Made by a program: the position numbers and the translations under genes. This document shows positions 54,140 through 63,611 of a stretch of 64,000 nt of DNA, one piece after another. The stretch's first letter is position 1; each line of letters begins with the position of its first letter. This stretch comes from Calothrix sp. PCC 7716 (lineage in GTDB: Bacteria > Cyanobacteriota > Cyanobacteriia > Cyanobacteriales > Nostocaceae): NCBI RefSeq assembly GCF_019977735.1, contig NZ_AP025018.1, forward strand, positions 2,480,001 through 2,544,000. The letters run 5' to 3'. The notes under the pieces are model-generated. The model did not search any database. It saw only the letters and a program-made list of their open reading frames with translations, and was not told the origin of the DNA.

Positions 54140-57100
54140 TATTTTCTCCAACTTGATACATTTCAAGGCTTTGCTTCATCCGCTTAATTAGTGCTACCGC
54201 TTGTGAATGAGAATTTAAAAGCTGTGAATATTCGTTTGTATCTAGTTTGGATAAGTTTTTTAATGCAGTTGCCACTTGTTTTGATGCTTGAATTTGTGAC
54301 GCTGTGGCGCCATAAATCGAGTTTACGTTCGTTTCGATTTGACCACACTTGTCTGTTATTTCGCTTAAATTCGCTTTGGCTGCGATTAATGAGTTAGTAT
54401 TTTCAGTTACTTGCTGACTTTGTGATTCTACCGTAGTTACAATTTCGGTAGTTTCAGATTGAAGACGATGAGCTATCTTCATGATTTGATTTGATACAGC
54501 AGTACATTTATTCGCTAATGCCGCAACTTCTTCTGCGACCATCCCAAACCCTTGTCTATTATCTGATGTTCGCGCAGCTTCAATACCAGCGTTTATTGCT
54601 AGTAAGTTTGTTTGCGTAGCGATTTGATTGATTAGTATAGTAAGGGAAGCAATTTCTTGGGAATCATCTCCTAAATTCCTGATTTTACTAACTGTTTCGT
54701 CGATTGTATTTTGTAAATTACTAATATTCTCAATATTTGTATCGATTATTGAGTTCATATTTTCTACTAACGACGTTGTAGTACTTGCAGCTTGTGCAGC
54801 GAGACGTGCGCTTTTGGCGACAGTTTTAATTTCGTTGCGTGTGTTCGTTGTCGTCGCAATTTTATTTATATAGTGTGTTTGGTTATCTTCTATTTCGCTT
54901 AAGTGCTGTATTACTTCTGTTGGAGTAACTACGGCGCCTTCAATTTGTTCTAACAAAAACATTAGTTGTGTAAGATGATGCTGTTTTTGCTGTTGCTGCT
55001 GCTCGAACAGATGTTCTGCACTAGCTCTTGCTTGTTGTGTGGTTGAGAATAAGTCAGCACGTTCTAATGCTAAACCAATCAAACGCGCGGACTGCTCGCA
55101 TAAATCAATTTCTGACTGCTGCCAGTTGCGCGGGTGTGAACACTGATGTGTGATAAGTAGACCGAGTAGGTTGTTATTTACTATAATTGGCACTACTAAA
55201 TTTGCTTTGACATTAAAACTTTCTAATAGTTGCAGATAACAATCATTTAGTCCGGCTTGATATACATTATTGATGACTTGAATTTTTCCTTTGGTAAGTT
55301 TATCTACACACTTTCCTAAACAAGGTTCTACCAGTTGCATACCCATTGCACAAGTAAAACCCGCGATGACTGACTCAGCTAGAAAAACACCATGTCCGTT
55401 TTCGCCAAATTTATAAAGAACAGTACGGTCTGCTTTTAATGCTTGGCGTACATCTTGTACTGCTACATTATATATATCGTGTGCTTTCCACGAATTAGCT
55501 AAATGTACAGCTAAGTTTTTAAGAGACTGGGAATCTTCGAGCAATCGTATTCTTTCTAAGCTTAACCCAAACTGCTGTGCTAACTGAGTCAGAAAACTTA
55601 CTTCTTGCGGTTGCCAGATATGCTGTTTACTACAATGATGGACAATTAAATAACCAAAGAACACACTGTCTTTGAATATAGGGACAGTCAGTTTAGATTT
55701 TACCTGTAGCTGTTCTAATAAATACAAATGTTCGGAATTGAAATTAGCTTCGTAAATATTGCTAATAACTGGTGCTTGATTATTTTTTAAATCATCTATT
55801 GGTTCGAGGTTAATATATTGAGTAGTAATAATATCATCATATATACTTAGTAAACCAGGTGCCAGTGATTCTGCCAATACTTGACTATCGTTTTGTAAAC
55901 CATAGCGGTATATAGCAGCACGGTCTGCATTAAATACTTGTCTAATTTTGGTAACTGTTGTATTTAATAGAGAATCTGTACTAGATGGTTGACGAATTGA
56001 GATTAATGTATTGGTGAATAAACGCAGTTGTTGAGTTTCTTGCTTTTGTTGTTGCTGCAATTCTTCGAGTTTTTGTGCCATATCATTGATGTTGACACCC
56101 AAACTCGTTAATTCATCAGTTCCCTGTAGCGACATTCGAGTTTGTAAATTACCACGTCCCAACTTCTTTAAAGTATAGTTAGCATTAATGATTCTTAAAA
56201 GCATTCGATGACCTAAAATAGCAGCAATTCCTCCAGCTAGCAAAGTGGTCGCAATAGTAGCAATTACTAATTTCCACAGTAATTGATTGACGGTCGCAAA
56301 AGCTATTGCTTTATCGGTAGTTAGTAAAGTTTTCCATTTTAAGTTACCAAGTTCTGGGTCGCTTGGCCACGAAACGTTTGTAAGAAGTAATTTTTCGGTA
56401 GATAGTTCTTGAGCATTATTGCCTAGTGAGTTTTTATTATTAGACAAAAATATTCTTCCAGAAGCATCGGTAATATAGTATTTATCTTGAGTCGCAGTCA
56501 GGAAATTTTGAAAATAGCTAACAGGAACAGTAGAGCGAACGATGTAGAGTATTTGATTTGTATTCTTGTCTTTAACTGGTACAGCTAAATCTAGGTAATA
56601 CTGGTTATTGCTATTTGAGAAAGGTTGGCTAATAAATGTCTTATTTGTTTTTAATACAGTTTGAAAATAATTTTCTTGTTTCTGGTTTTGTGTTAATTTA
56701 TTTTGGGCATCAGCAATAATATTGCCATTATAATCTACAATAAAAAGTTGACTATTAGTACTATTAATTTTGTTTGCTTCTTGCCAATTGTTAAGTATTT
56801 CCTGCTGGTCTTGGAAACGACGACTATTAATTAAATCTGGGTTGGGTAAATATTCAAGTTCACGTAACTGTTCTTTGAGAGAATTTTTGATGTTTGTCGT
56901 GATTTGATTTGCTTGATTACTATGTGCTATTTCTATTTCTTGCCGACGTGATTGATTGATAAATGAATATAAAACGGCGCCAACCGAAAGTACTGGTATT
57001 GTACTAATTGCGGTTGCAAATAAAACTGCTTTTGTACGCAAGCCAATTTTGTCTAAAAATGATTTTTTTGGTTGCGGGTTAAATAAAGCAATTGAATCAA

Positions 57101-57155
57101 CGTTATGATTCGCGTTATCGTTTGGGTTGCTATTGGCGCCAACTTTATCTAACAT
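54132..57155 (-). CDS. Methyl-accepting chemotaxis protein with two GAF domains
   Basis: A 1007-residue membrane chemoreceptor. Order: a polar start, membrane helix (about 40-65), a periplasmic dCACHE-like domain (about 70-280), second helix (about 285-310), HAMP (about 310-365), GAF1 (about 390-540), GAF2 (about 553-700), and the MCP signalling domain with hairpin core QTNLLAINAGIEAARTSDNRQGFGMVAEEVAALANK (given here in parts: QTNLLAINAGIEAART and GFGMVAEEVAAL). GAF2 holds Cys612 in EPCL and Cys639 in AGLNDCYL, as in DXCF-type bilin-binding GAFs. It resembles PixJ-type photoreceptors, but bilin binding is not shown. The stop overlaps the CheA start. Confidence 0.9.
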   Translation of the reverse strand: MLDKVGANSNPNDNANHNVDSIALFNPQPKKSFLDKIGLRTKAVLFATAISTIPVLSVGAVLYSFINQSRRQEIEIAHSNQANQITTNIKNSLKEQLRELEYLPNPDLINSRRFQDQQEILNNWQEANKINSTNSQLFIVDYNGNIIADAQNKLTQNQKQENYFQTVLKTNKTFISQPFSNSNNQYYLDLAVPVKDKNTNQILYIVRSTVPVSYFQNFLTATQDKYYITDASGRIFLSNNKNSLGNNAQELSTEKLLLTNVSWPSDPELGNLKWKTLLTTDKAIAFATVNQLLWKLVIATIATTLLAGGIAAILGHRMLLRIINANYTLKKLGRGNLQTRMSLQGTDELTSLGVNINDMAQKLEELQQQQKQETQQLRLFTNTLISIRQPSSTDSLLNTTVTKIRQVFNADRAAIYRYGLQNDSQVLAESLAPGLLSIYDDIITTQYINLEPIDDLKNNQAPVISNIYEANFNSEHLYLLEQLQVKSKLTVPIFKDSVFFGYLIVHHCSKQHIWQPQEVSFLTQLAQQFGLSLERIRLLEDSQSLKNLAVHLANSWKAHDIYNVAVQDVRQALKADRTVLYKFGENGHGVFLAESVIAGFTCAMGMQLVEPCLGKCVDKLTKGKIQVINNVYQAGLNDCYLQLLESFNVKANLVVPIIVNNNLLGLLITHQCSHPRNWQQSEIDLCEQSARLIGLALERADLFSTTQQARASAEHLFEQQQQQKQHHLTQLMFLLEQIEGAVVTPTEVIQHLSEIEDNQTHYINKIATTTNTRNEIKTVAKSARLAAQAASTTTSLVENMNSIIDTNIENISNLQNTIDETVSKIRNLGDDSQEIASLTILINQIATQTNLLAINAGIEAARTSDNRQGFGMVAEEVAALANKCTAVSNQIMKIAHRLQSETTEIVTTVESQSQQVTENTNSLIAAKANLSEITDKCGQIETNVNSIYGATASQIQASKQVATALKNLSKLDTNEYSQLLNSHSQAVALIKRMKQSLEMYQVGENNG

Positions 57156-57183
57156 CTATTTGTCTCAATAATAAAATAAAATT

Positions 57184-57225
57184 ATAGAAACTGGGTTTCT
57201 AAACAAAGAAACCCGGTTTCTGGGG
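57184..57225. repeat. Two GAAACC-type palindromes upstream of the MCP gene
   Basis: AGAAACTGGGTTTCT at about 57187-57201 and AGAAACCCGGTTTCT at about 57208-57222. They lie in the 74-base gap of the chemotaxis-like operon, between the PatA-like gene and the MCP gene. Confidence 0.85.
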
Positions 57226-57229
57226 TTTG

Positions 57230-58429
57230 TTAAAACGAAGTTAAACAACTGACTTGTTGAAATACTGTTTTAATTAATTCTGCTTGGGTGAAAGGTTTGG
57301 TTAAATATCCTGATGATTTGACTAGCTTGGCACGTGCTTTGTCGATGAATCCGGTTCTACCTGTCACCATGACTATGGGTGTATGGCGAAATTCTGGATG
57401 TTTACGTAGTAACGAACAAAGTTCATAACCGTCTAAATTTGGCATTGAGATATCGAGTAAGATAATGTCTGGTTTGGCACGAAGGATTTGCATTAATGCT
57501 TTGAGTGAGTCTGTGACACCTACAACTTGAAATAATTCTTGGTCTAAAAAACCTTGCATTGCTTTTATAATTGTTGGACTGTCGTCAATGCACATGACTT
57601 TATAAATTTTATGTGTTTCATTCGATTTAATTTCATTCAGAGGTACATCTCGAAGTGTAGCTGTATTGTCAGTATTTTGGGAAGGCGCCTTGACTTGTGT
57701 GTCGATGTAGTTATTAACTGGTAAGGATGGCACCTTTGTAATTTCGGTGTACTGATTAATTTCTTTACGAGAAGATTGTTGAGGTAATTGAGGTTGGTCG
57801 AAATTATTGAGTTCTTGCTCACTTAAATCTGAGAACAAATAATTGCTGGTGCGATACACTGGGTGAATGAAATTACCAATTTTTCTAGCACGCTGCTGGC
57901 AAAGTCGGGCAATAGTAGAAATATCAATATGAGTAAACTTGGGTAAATCGTCTAAAAAACTATTGGGCAAAAATTCATATATACCATCTCGGAGTTTAAG
58001 GAATGAATCCATAACTTCGAGTGCTAACTCTTCGATTAATTGCTTAACTTGGGATGCATCTATATATTGCTGGTCAAGTAACCAGCAGATTGCTAAATAG
58101 CTCGAACAACCACCATCATCATGATGACTATCAAAAATCGCTTTCAGTTGATTACATACCTGATTGTTTAAATTCATATCAGGACTTACCTGCTGTAATT
58201 TTTTGTAGAAAAGATTCCACATTTCATTCAACTGACAAGCATAAATCAATTTGCCTTCTTCAAAATATATTGACCACTGTTGTGAAATGCTGAATACCTG
58301 TAACTTCCCACTGACATAATCTTGCGAAATTTTTTGTAAGAACGATAAATGTTCAAGAGGTTGAAAAAATTTCTGCCTACCAAGATTAACTGTATTCATT
58401 GATTCTTGATCTAAAGTAGATTTACTCAT
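57230..58429 (-). CDS. PatA-family response regulator (PATAN-REC)
   Basis: A 399-residue protein with a PATAN domain (about 20-190) and a C-terminal REC domain. The REC residues are present: VMCIDDSPTIIK (Asp pair), LLDISMPNLDG (phospho-Asp), VTGRTG (Thr) and LTKPFTQ (Lys). PatA/PixG/HmpA-type regulators act upstream of type IV pilus motors or cell patterning in cyanobacteria. From ATG 58429 (MSKSTLDQ); the longer frame starts at TTG 58477. A 50-residue polar linker joins the domains. First gene of the operon with the MCP and CheA genes downstream on the same strand. Confidence 0.88.
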   Translation of the reverse strand: MSKSTLDQESMNTVNLGRQKFFQPLEHLSFLQKISQDYVSGKLQVFSISQQWSIYFEEGKLIYACQLNEMWNLFYKKLQQVSPDMNLNNQVCNQLKAIFDSHHDDGGCSSYLAICWLLDQQYIDASQVKQLIEELALEVMDSFLKLRDGIYEFLPNSFLDDLPKFTHIDISTIARLCQQRARKIGNFIHPVYRTSNYLFSDLSEQELNNFDQPQLPQQSSRKEINQYTEITKVPSLPVNNYIDTQVKAPSQNTDNTATLRDVPLNEIKSNETHKIYKVMCIDDSPTIIKAMQGFLDQELFQVVGVTDSLKALMQILRAKPDIILLDISMPNLDGYELCSLLRKHPEFRHTPIVMVTGRTGFIDKARAKLVKSSGYLTKPFTQAELIKTVFQQVSCLTSF

Positions 58430-59175
58430 GGCAATGAATGTGAAGAATTTAGAGGGTGGACAAATAAATACCGACAAAATAACGCATTCTCCAAGTTATG
58501 AAGACTGCATGATTTACTAAAATTATTTTTTAGTATCTATTTAGTTGTAAATACGAATAGGGAACGGTGAAAACTTAGTAATATATATTACTTTCACAAA
58601 ATAAATTATTTTATAATTGTAAATTGAATGCAAACCGATTTGTTTCTTTAATGTACCATAATCGAGTTTACTATGAAACAGCTTTAAATTAATAAATACG
58701 CACTTATTTTTATGCCAATTTGGCTTATAAATCTGCTACTGGTGTTAATACTCAAGTCGTTTTAGTAATTATTTTTAGATATTTATAACTTTTTTATGTG
58801 TTTATACGTAATAAGAGGCAAAAAGTTTATTGTAAGAGTATGATTATATACATGTATTTTTTTTGACTTTCATATCTTTGTGATTCGGTAAAATCAAATA
58901 AATGTTTAATTTATATGTAATTAAAAATACCATCTATTTATATTATATGCATGTTGAAAAATTATTATTAATACAAGCTTGATGTATATTTTGTTTTTAA
59001 TATCTCATCTTTGGGGAATGTATATTTGATACTTAATCCCCCCAACCCCCCGCGTGGAAGAGGGGCAAATTTCCCCCAAAGTTATTGGGGGTGGAGAATC
59101 GAGTGGTCATTTAACTGGATATCGTGCCAAGATGTTGCAGTTATATTTTAAGTTTGTAACTAGAAGCTGGCTAAA
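58430..59175. other. AT-rich intergenic region upstream of the chemotaxis-like operon
   Basis: About 750 bases, strongly AT-rich, no supported gene. It contains C-run palindromes at 59035-59095 (CCCCCCAACCCCCCG and CCCCCAAAGTTATTGGGGG). It must carry the promoter of the PatA-MCP-CheA operon. Confidence 0.5.
59036..59095. repeat. C-run palindrome
   Basis: CCCCCCAACCCCCC, then TTTCCCCCAAAGTTATTGGGGG, whose CCCCCAA and TTGGGGG arms pair. The same family as 5558-5603 and 39158-39288. Confidence 0.65.
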
Positions 59176-59628
59176 ATGTGTGAAAAATATGGCTTATTGT
59201 CTAACTTTGCCCAAGCAAGGGGTTTACATTTATCGTTTTTGCTGCCAGGAGTTTTGATTTACGCGGTTTTACTTAATGCGACTATTAACAGTGTTTATGC
59301 TCAGGCGCCAGATTTGGCGCCGACGAATGGTACAATTCCAACGCCAGTTACTGGGGCGCCGACAACAAATACAAATTTATTAGTACAGCCAGGAGTACCA
59401 AGGGTCAATGATGTAATTACTTGGTCTGGGGATGTAGAGTTTAAATACGAGCCTGAAAAAGTTACTGCCACTGCTGAGAAAGCAGAATACTATAAATTGG
59501 AGCAAAAAGTCGTTTTGACGGGTCAAGTCAAAATTCTGCGAGCAGGACAACCGTATGAGGCAGAAACTGCAACTTTTTTCGTCACCAACGAGTTTAAGAT
59601 GACGGCTGATAAAGTAGCCATGCCTTAA
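59176..59628 (+). CDS. OstA/LptA-like periplasmic protein
   Basis: A 150-residue exported protein: a signal/anchor (about 20-42: LSFLLPGVLIYAVLLNATI, then NSVYAQA) followed by a Pro/Thr-rich spacer and an OstA-like beta domain (about 77-148: WSGDVEFKYEPEKVTATAEK, YYKLEQKVVLTGQVKILRAG). LptA-type proteins carry lipopolysaccharide across the periplasm. Cyanobacteria often have short members of this family. ATG at 59176 (MCEKYGLLSN); the start is not strongly supported by a ribosome site. Confidence 0.75.
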   Translation: MCEKYGLLSNFAQARGLHLSFLLPGVLIYAVLLNATINSVYAQAPDLAPTNGTIPTPVTGAPTTNTNLLVQPGVPRVNDVITWSGDVEFKYEPEKVTATAEKAEYYKLEQKVVLTGQVKILRAGQPYEAETATFFVTNEFKMTADKVAMP

Positions 59629-59636
59629 CAGTAAAT

Positions 59637-60128
59637 TTACCTGTAATTAGTAAATTGTAAAGCAACTGGGTAGTCTTCTTGCTTCAGTCGAGTTATAACA
59701 GCTTGTAAATCATCTTTATTTTTAGCGCTGACACGAACAGCATCACCTTGAATTGATGCTTGTACCTTTTTAAACTCGTCACGAATTAACTTAGATATTT
59801 GCTTTGCTATTTCTTGACTTATACCTTTTTTAAGGGTTACTTCGTGACGAACGCGGTTGCCTGAAGCTGATTCAATTTTGCCAAACTCAAAGATTTTCTG
59901 TGATAGATTACGCTTTGCAGCTTTTTCGCGCAAAATACCTTGTACCGTATCGAGAGTAAATTCGCTGTCGGTATTAATAGTGATATTTTCGTCACCTAAT
60001 TCAACAGTGGTGTTAGTGTCTTTGAGGTCGTAGCGACTTTTAACATCTCGCACAACTTGGTCTACAGCATTGACTAACTCTTGTCGGTCAAAATCGCTGA
60101 CAATATCAAATGAATAGGTTGAAGCCAT
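59637..60128 (-). CDS. YajQ family nucleotide-binding protein
   Basis: A 163-residue YajQ/UPF0234 protein. Family members bind cyclic di-GMP or RNA/GTP; roles vary. Typical start [20 protein letters not shown] and the segments [17 protein letters not shown] and [20 protein letters not shown] are present. ATG at 60128. Convergent with the OstA gene (8-base gap), so the two stops almost touch. Confidence 0.93.
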   Translation of the reverse strand: MASTYSFDIVSDFDRQELVNAVDQVVRDVKSRYDLKDTNTTVELGDENITINTDSEFTLDTVQGILREKAAKRNLSQKIFEFGKIESASGNRVRHEVTLKKGISQEIAKQISKLIRDEFKKVQASIQGDAVRVSAKNKDDLQAVITRLKQEDYPVALQFTNYR

Positions 60129-60216
60129 AACAGTTTTGGTGTGAGAAATAGGTATGCTTGGGTTGAAGTTGTAAAAGTATTTGAGCTAGGGACGTGAATG
60201 CCCTAACTCTAATTTA

Positions 60217-60615
60217 CTAACCTTTAACTTGAATAAGACTCTGAACAAACAAAGTTAACGAACAGAGTCCACCCACAGCAAACATTAAGGAGCGCAAAAT
60301 GGGTATATTCAGAATATAGAAAATAGAGTACAGCAATCGCGCGATGACAAAGGCAATTGCTGCGACTGCTGAAGTCTGTGAATTAACACCAGTTACATAA
60401 GCCATTAAAGCTGCTACGGAAAACACCATAAACGTTTCAAACGAATTTTGGTGTGCCCAAGTTGCTCGTTGTGCGTAAGGGGGTAATTTATCAAACATTG
60501 CGCGAGGAGCAGCCATATCGTAGCCTACGCGAAAACGACCATAGCTGACTACTAGAAATGGAGCGTAAATCAGCACAACACTAGCGAAAATAGAGTATAA
60601 AAAAATGGCTGACAC
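60217..60615 (-). CDS. MAPEG family membrane protein
   Basis: A 132-residue protein with four membrane helices (about 2-25, 60-80, 84-103 and 108-130), the MAPEG layout. It has PRAMFDKLPPYAQRATWAHQ and NSFETFMVFSVAALMA after it, a conserved block of the family, which includes glutathione transferases and other eicosanoid enzymes. In bacteria the substrate is unknown. ATG at 60615. Confidence 0.85.
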   Translation of the reverse strand: MSAIFLYSIFASVVLIYAPFLVVSYGRFRVGYDMAAPRAMFDKLPPYAQRATWAHQNSFETFMVFSVAALMAYVTGVNSQTSAVAAIAFVIARLLYSIFYILNIPILRSLMFAVGGLCSLTLFVQSLIQVKG

Positions 60616-60752
60616 GGCTAACTGTAAATGTTAATTGTAATTTGTGATGCATGGACGAGTGAATCTAAAGCCCTCAGTCTAAAGTCTATAATCTCGAATC
60701 AATACAACTAACTCTTGACTGTTGACTTAATGACTGCCGACTTTCAGTAAAG

Positions 60753-61259
60753 TTAATCAAAGTAAAATAAAGTTACCACCTTCCTCTGTTCTTCAGCTTC
60801 TCTACATGTTTGTAACAAGGTGCGGCTATCGTGAAACGCAAAACAGATAAGCTGCTGGCAACGGGAGACTATCTCCTTATTGCACAGATAGCTAGCTTCT
60901 GCCAAGGCCAAACTATCATTAGTTGGATTTTCCACAAGATGCATTACCTGTTCAAGTTGTTGGCGCGATTCTATCGGCTGACGGTTTAGACTTTGTGGTA
61001 AAATTACCGTCAAAAAATTGGGATCAGCACGCATTGCTCCCTTAATTGCGGCAGAATTGGTGCCGGTTGCACCCGAAGTGATAATGCGGTTGCCTGATAA
61101 AACCAAGGCATAAGTCATCATCTCTATCAGACTCTGATGCGTAATGGGGACGTGACGCGAACCCAGCAGTGCAATTCGTTTAGAACCTGTCTGCTGGATA
61201 GTCGCCAACTCTTGCGCTAGCGTATCGATATTATTAATAAGGTCTGTTGACTGGCTCAA
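60753..61259 (-). CDS. DprA-like DNA recombination-mediator protein
   Basis: A Rossmann-fold protein of the DprA/LOG-like class, seen in many cyanobacteria. Motifs: SKRIALLGSRHVPITHQSLI, LSGNRIITSGATGTNSAAIK, LTVILPQSLNRQPIESRQQL, and CQQLICFAFHDSRTLLQTCR. A full DprA has further domains; only the core is here. There is no ATG; TTG at 61259 gives the conserved start (SQSTDL), and TTG 61337 gives a longer frame of 194 residues. The 168-residue version is chosen because the extra 26 residues are not familiar. A role in DNA uptake is inferred from the family only. Confidence 0.7.
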   Translation of the reverse strand: MSQSTDLINNIDTLAQELATIQQTGSKRIALLGSRHVPITHQSLIEMMTYALVLSGNRIITSGATGTNSAAIKGAMRADPNFLTVILPQSLNRQPIESRQQLEQVMHLVENPTNDSLALAEASYLCNKEIVSRCQQLICFAFHDSRTLLQTCREAEEQRKVVTLFYFD

Positions 61260-61996
61260 AGACGGATGCTTCGCACTTCTTAAACAACCAAGATATTTTA
61301 GCAGAGATAGCGCCTTTACTCGCGCTTGCTTACTCAATACTTAAGATTCCTCAACATTCGCAGCTTCACCCAACTACTACCCTACGTAATGAATGGCGCC
61401 CTATATTGCTTTACAATCAAGATTCGTACCATTCGTATCAAATTCGTAGGTTGGTTTACGCCTAAGCACATACAAGATAAACGAACCGAATCGTATTGTT
61501 AATTAATTTTAATATGAAGCCAGCTTAAACAGATTATAGAAAACTTAATATTTGTGCAACAGAAAGCTAGAAAACTTTGAGTTATTTTTTACAAAAGTTA
61601 ATTATTAGCTATTTTATTAGTGCAAATTGCAACAAATTTTATAATTTTGGTTAATTAGAATTGGCAGATATAGATTAAGGCTAATAGGGTAGATAACAAT
61701 TGTTAAACTTAATAGTGGAAAATAATAGAGTATACTCAAAAGTGAGTGGATAAACATAATTGAAGAATAAATGCACAACAGCTTGTGAATAGTACATTTA
61801 TAAGGCACTATTTACTCCTGTAATTTAAGTAGTTTATCTGCTTTAACCCAAACAAAATAAACAATAATTCTGCGTAAATAAACATATAAGCAAAACATGT
61901 ATTAATAAGCAGCCAGTAATGCTTTGGCTGTTAATTAATAGTGTTTATTTACGCAAAAACCGATTACTACCCAAACTGTGAACGTAAACAAGTAAG
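61260..61996. other. AT-rich intergenic region with an inverted repeat
   Basis: About 730 bases, the first 78 of which may be extra coding for the DprA-like gene. No other supported gene. A 13-bp perfect inverted repeat, TGCGTAAATAAAC at 61871-61883 and GTTTATTTACGCA at 61943-61955, lies 40-125 bases upstream of the Usp gene. Confidence 0.5.
61871..61955. repeat. 13-bp inverted repeat upstream of the Usp gene
   Basis: The arms TGCGTAAATAAAC and GTTTATTTACGCA are exact reverse complements with a 59-base loop. A 14th pair (A-T) extends the stem. It could be an operator pair or a transcript hairpin in the Usp leader. Confidence 0.7.
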
Positions 61997-62884
61997 ATGA
62001 TAGAAAAAATATTACTAGCTGTCTCCGGATTGGGACATGCAGAAGAAATGCTTAAAACTTTCGCTGAATTACCCGCAGCAAAGCGCGCGAAAATAACTGT
62101 TTTACACGTAGTACCGGGTCAAACAACTGCGGAGTCCATGACTGCTAAGTGGGAAGAAGGTGGCAAAATATTAGCAAATGCAATTCAGTATCTCAACTTA
62201 GACCCTAGTCGCGTTTCTTCGATTTTACGTCAGGGTGAACCTAAAGATGTAGTTTGTCAAGTGGCAGATGAAATAGAAGCGGATTTGATTATTATGGGTT
62301 CGCGTGGGTTAAAGCGATTACAGTCAATTTTGTCGAACTCGGTTAGTCAATACGTTTTCCAATTATCATCACGTCCAATGTTACTAGTTAAAGATGATAT
62401 ATACGTTAAAAAGATTAACCGAGTCATGGTAGCGATAGATAGTTCTGATTCTGCTAAACACTGCTTGAAGTTAGCTTTATTTTTAATGCAAGATTTAAAA
62501 GGAGCAGAGTTGTTTCTTGCCAATGTTAATACCGAGTGGATGGGCAAATCTAATAAACCTGACTTTAATCCTGCTGATAACCCTGTTTTAGCTGCTGCTG
62601 CTGCTGAAGCTAAAAAGTATGGTGTACCTGTTCGTTGTGTTTCGAGCAGTGGTACTTCTGGACAAGAGGCAATTGCTACTACTAGTGGTCGAGCAGGTCA
62701 AGAAATTTGTCGCATGGCAGAAGAAAATAATATAGACCTGTTACTGATGGGTTCTCCTGACCGTCGTCCTTCTATTGCTAAAAGCTTTGTTGATTTAGAC
62801 CGCTTGTTAGGCGCCTCTCTTTCAGACTATGTTCGTGTTAATGCAACATGTCCTGTGTTACTAGCACGCACAGAAGCAGCTTAA
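61997..62884 (+). CDS. Tandem universal stress protein
   Basis: A 295-residue protein with two Usp domains (about 1-135 and 138-295). Domain 1 ends DLIIMGSRGLKRLQSILSNS with the ATP-type motif (GSRG-x9-GS-like). Domain 2 starts RVMVAIDSSDSAKHCLKLAL and contains DLLLMGSPDRRPS. Usp proteins bind ATP or AMP and help cells survive stress. ATG at 61997 has AAGTAAGATG nearby, a weak ribosome site. Convergent with psbM. Confidence 0.9.
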   Translation: MIEKILLAVSGLGHAEEMLKTFAELPAAKRAKITVLHVVPGQTTAESMTAKWEEGGKILANAIQYLNLDPSRVSSILRQGEPKDVVCQVADEIEADLIIMGSRGLKRLQSILSNSVSQYVFQLSSRPMLLVKDDIYVKKINRVMVAIDSSDSAKHCLKLALFLMQDLKGAELFLANVNTEWMGKSNKPDFNPADNPVLAAAAAEAKKYGVPVRCVSSSGTSGQEAIATTSGRAGQEICRMAEENNIDLLLMGSPDRRPSIAKSFVDLDRLLGASLSDYVRVNATCPVLLARTEAA

Positions 62885-62895
62885 CGTAAAGTAAA

Positions 62896-62927
62896 GAAAC
62901 CTGGTTTCTTCAAGAAACCAGGTTTCT
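62896..62927. repeat. Tandem GAAACC palindromes between usp and psbM
   Basis: AGAAACCTGGTTTCT and AGAAACCAGGTTTCT stand side by side (62896-62910 and 62913-62927). The two are inverted repeats of each other as well. They likely end both convergent transcripts. Confidence 0.85.
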
Positions 62928-62930
62928 AAA

Positions 62931-63050
62931 TTAAGAATCTTTTCTTCCACCTTCACGACTTGCGGTGACGGTGTAAAGAAGAATTAAAAAGACCGCAGGA
63001 ACCAATACGAACAGAATGCTCGCAATAAACCCCAAATCATTAGTTTGCAT
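62931..63050 (-). CDS. psbM: Photosystem II protein PsbM
   Basis: A 39-residue gene too short for standard ORF lists. PsbM is a single-helix subunit at the photosystem II dimer interface. The sequence [20 protein letters not shown] followed by [19 protein letters not shown] matches the family: [14 protein letters not shown] is the hallmark. ATG at 63050; upstream AGAGAGAGG (minus strand near 63060) is a good ribosome site. The ferredoxin gene lies upstream on the same strand. Confidence 0.92.
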   Translation of the reverse strand: MQTNDLGFIASILFVLVPAVFLILLYTVTASREGGRKDS

Positions 63051-63146
63051 AGCAGCGAAGCCTCTCTCTGTTATCCACTTAACAATTTTAGGATAGCATT
63101 AACTACAATGTGGAAGTAAAAAATATATTCAAAGAGTAGATTTGTT

Positions 63147-63446
63147 TTATTTCGGCTTGGTGATTATGCTAACTGGCCCATTAACTAAAGTTTGACAAGC
63201 TAGACGGTAGTTTTCTGGCTTTTTCTTTAAAATCCGATTTTCTGCATCTGTACGTGGTGATAAATTTTCTATTCCTTCTGTGATTTCTACAATGCATGTA
63301 CCGCATTGTCCATAACCACCGCAGTTCATCATTTTTCCCCAGACTTTATATATATCTATCCCATTTTGCATCGCCAGACACCGCATATTGGCGCCGTTTG
63401 CTGCTATTACTTCTTTACTCTCCTTCACAAAATTCATGTTGCCCAT
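63147..63446 (-). CDS. 2Fe-2S ferredoxin
   Basis: A 99-residue plant-type ferredoxin fold. Cluster ligands: [16 protein letters not shown] (C-x5-C-x2-C) and Cys in [11 protein letters not shown]. The first part [20 protein letters not shown] lies before the cluster loop. Similar proteins sit next to psbM in other cyanobacteria. They carry electrons, but the partner is unknown. MGNMNF from ATG 63446 is the family start; ATG 63452 is a near alternative. Confidence 0.9.
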   Translation of the reverse strand: MGNMNFVKESKEVIAANGANMRCLAMQNGIDIYKVWGKMMNCGGYGQCGTCIVEITEGIENLSPRTDAENRILKKKPENYRLACQTLVNGPVSIITKPK

Positions 63447-63611
63447 ACCCATTACCTCACAAGCGGTCTATTTTACTTCGTACACTATTATACCTAAGTG
63501 TTAACTTATATTAATTAATATTAAGCTATGTAAAAAAATAATTTAAAAAAAAATTAAAAAAGAAGACAGGCATTATTTACCTGTCTAAGTGCAAATTAAT
63601 TTAAAAGTAAC

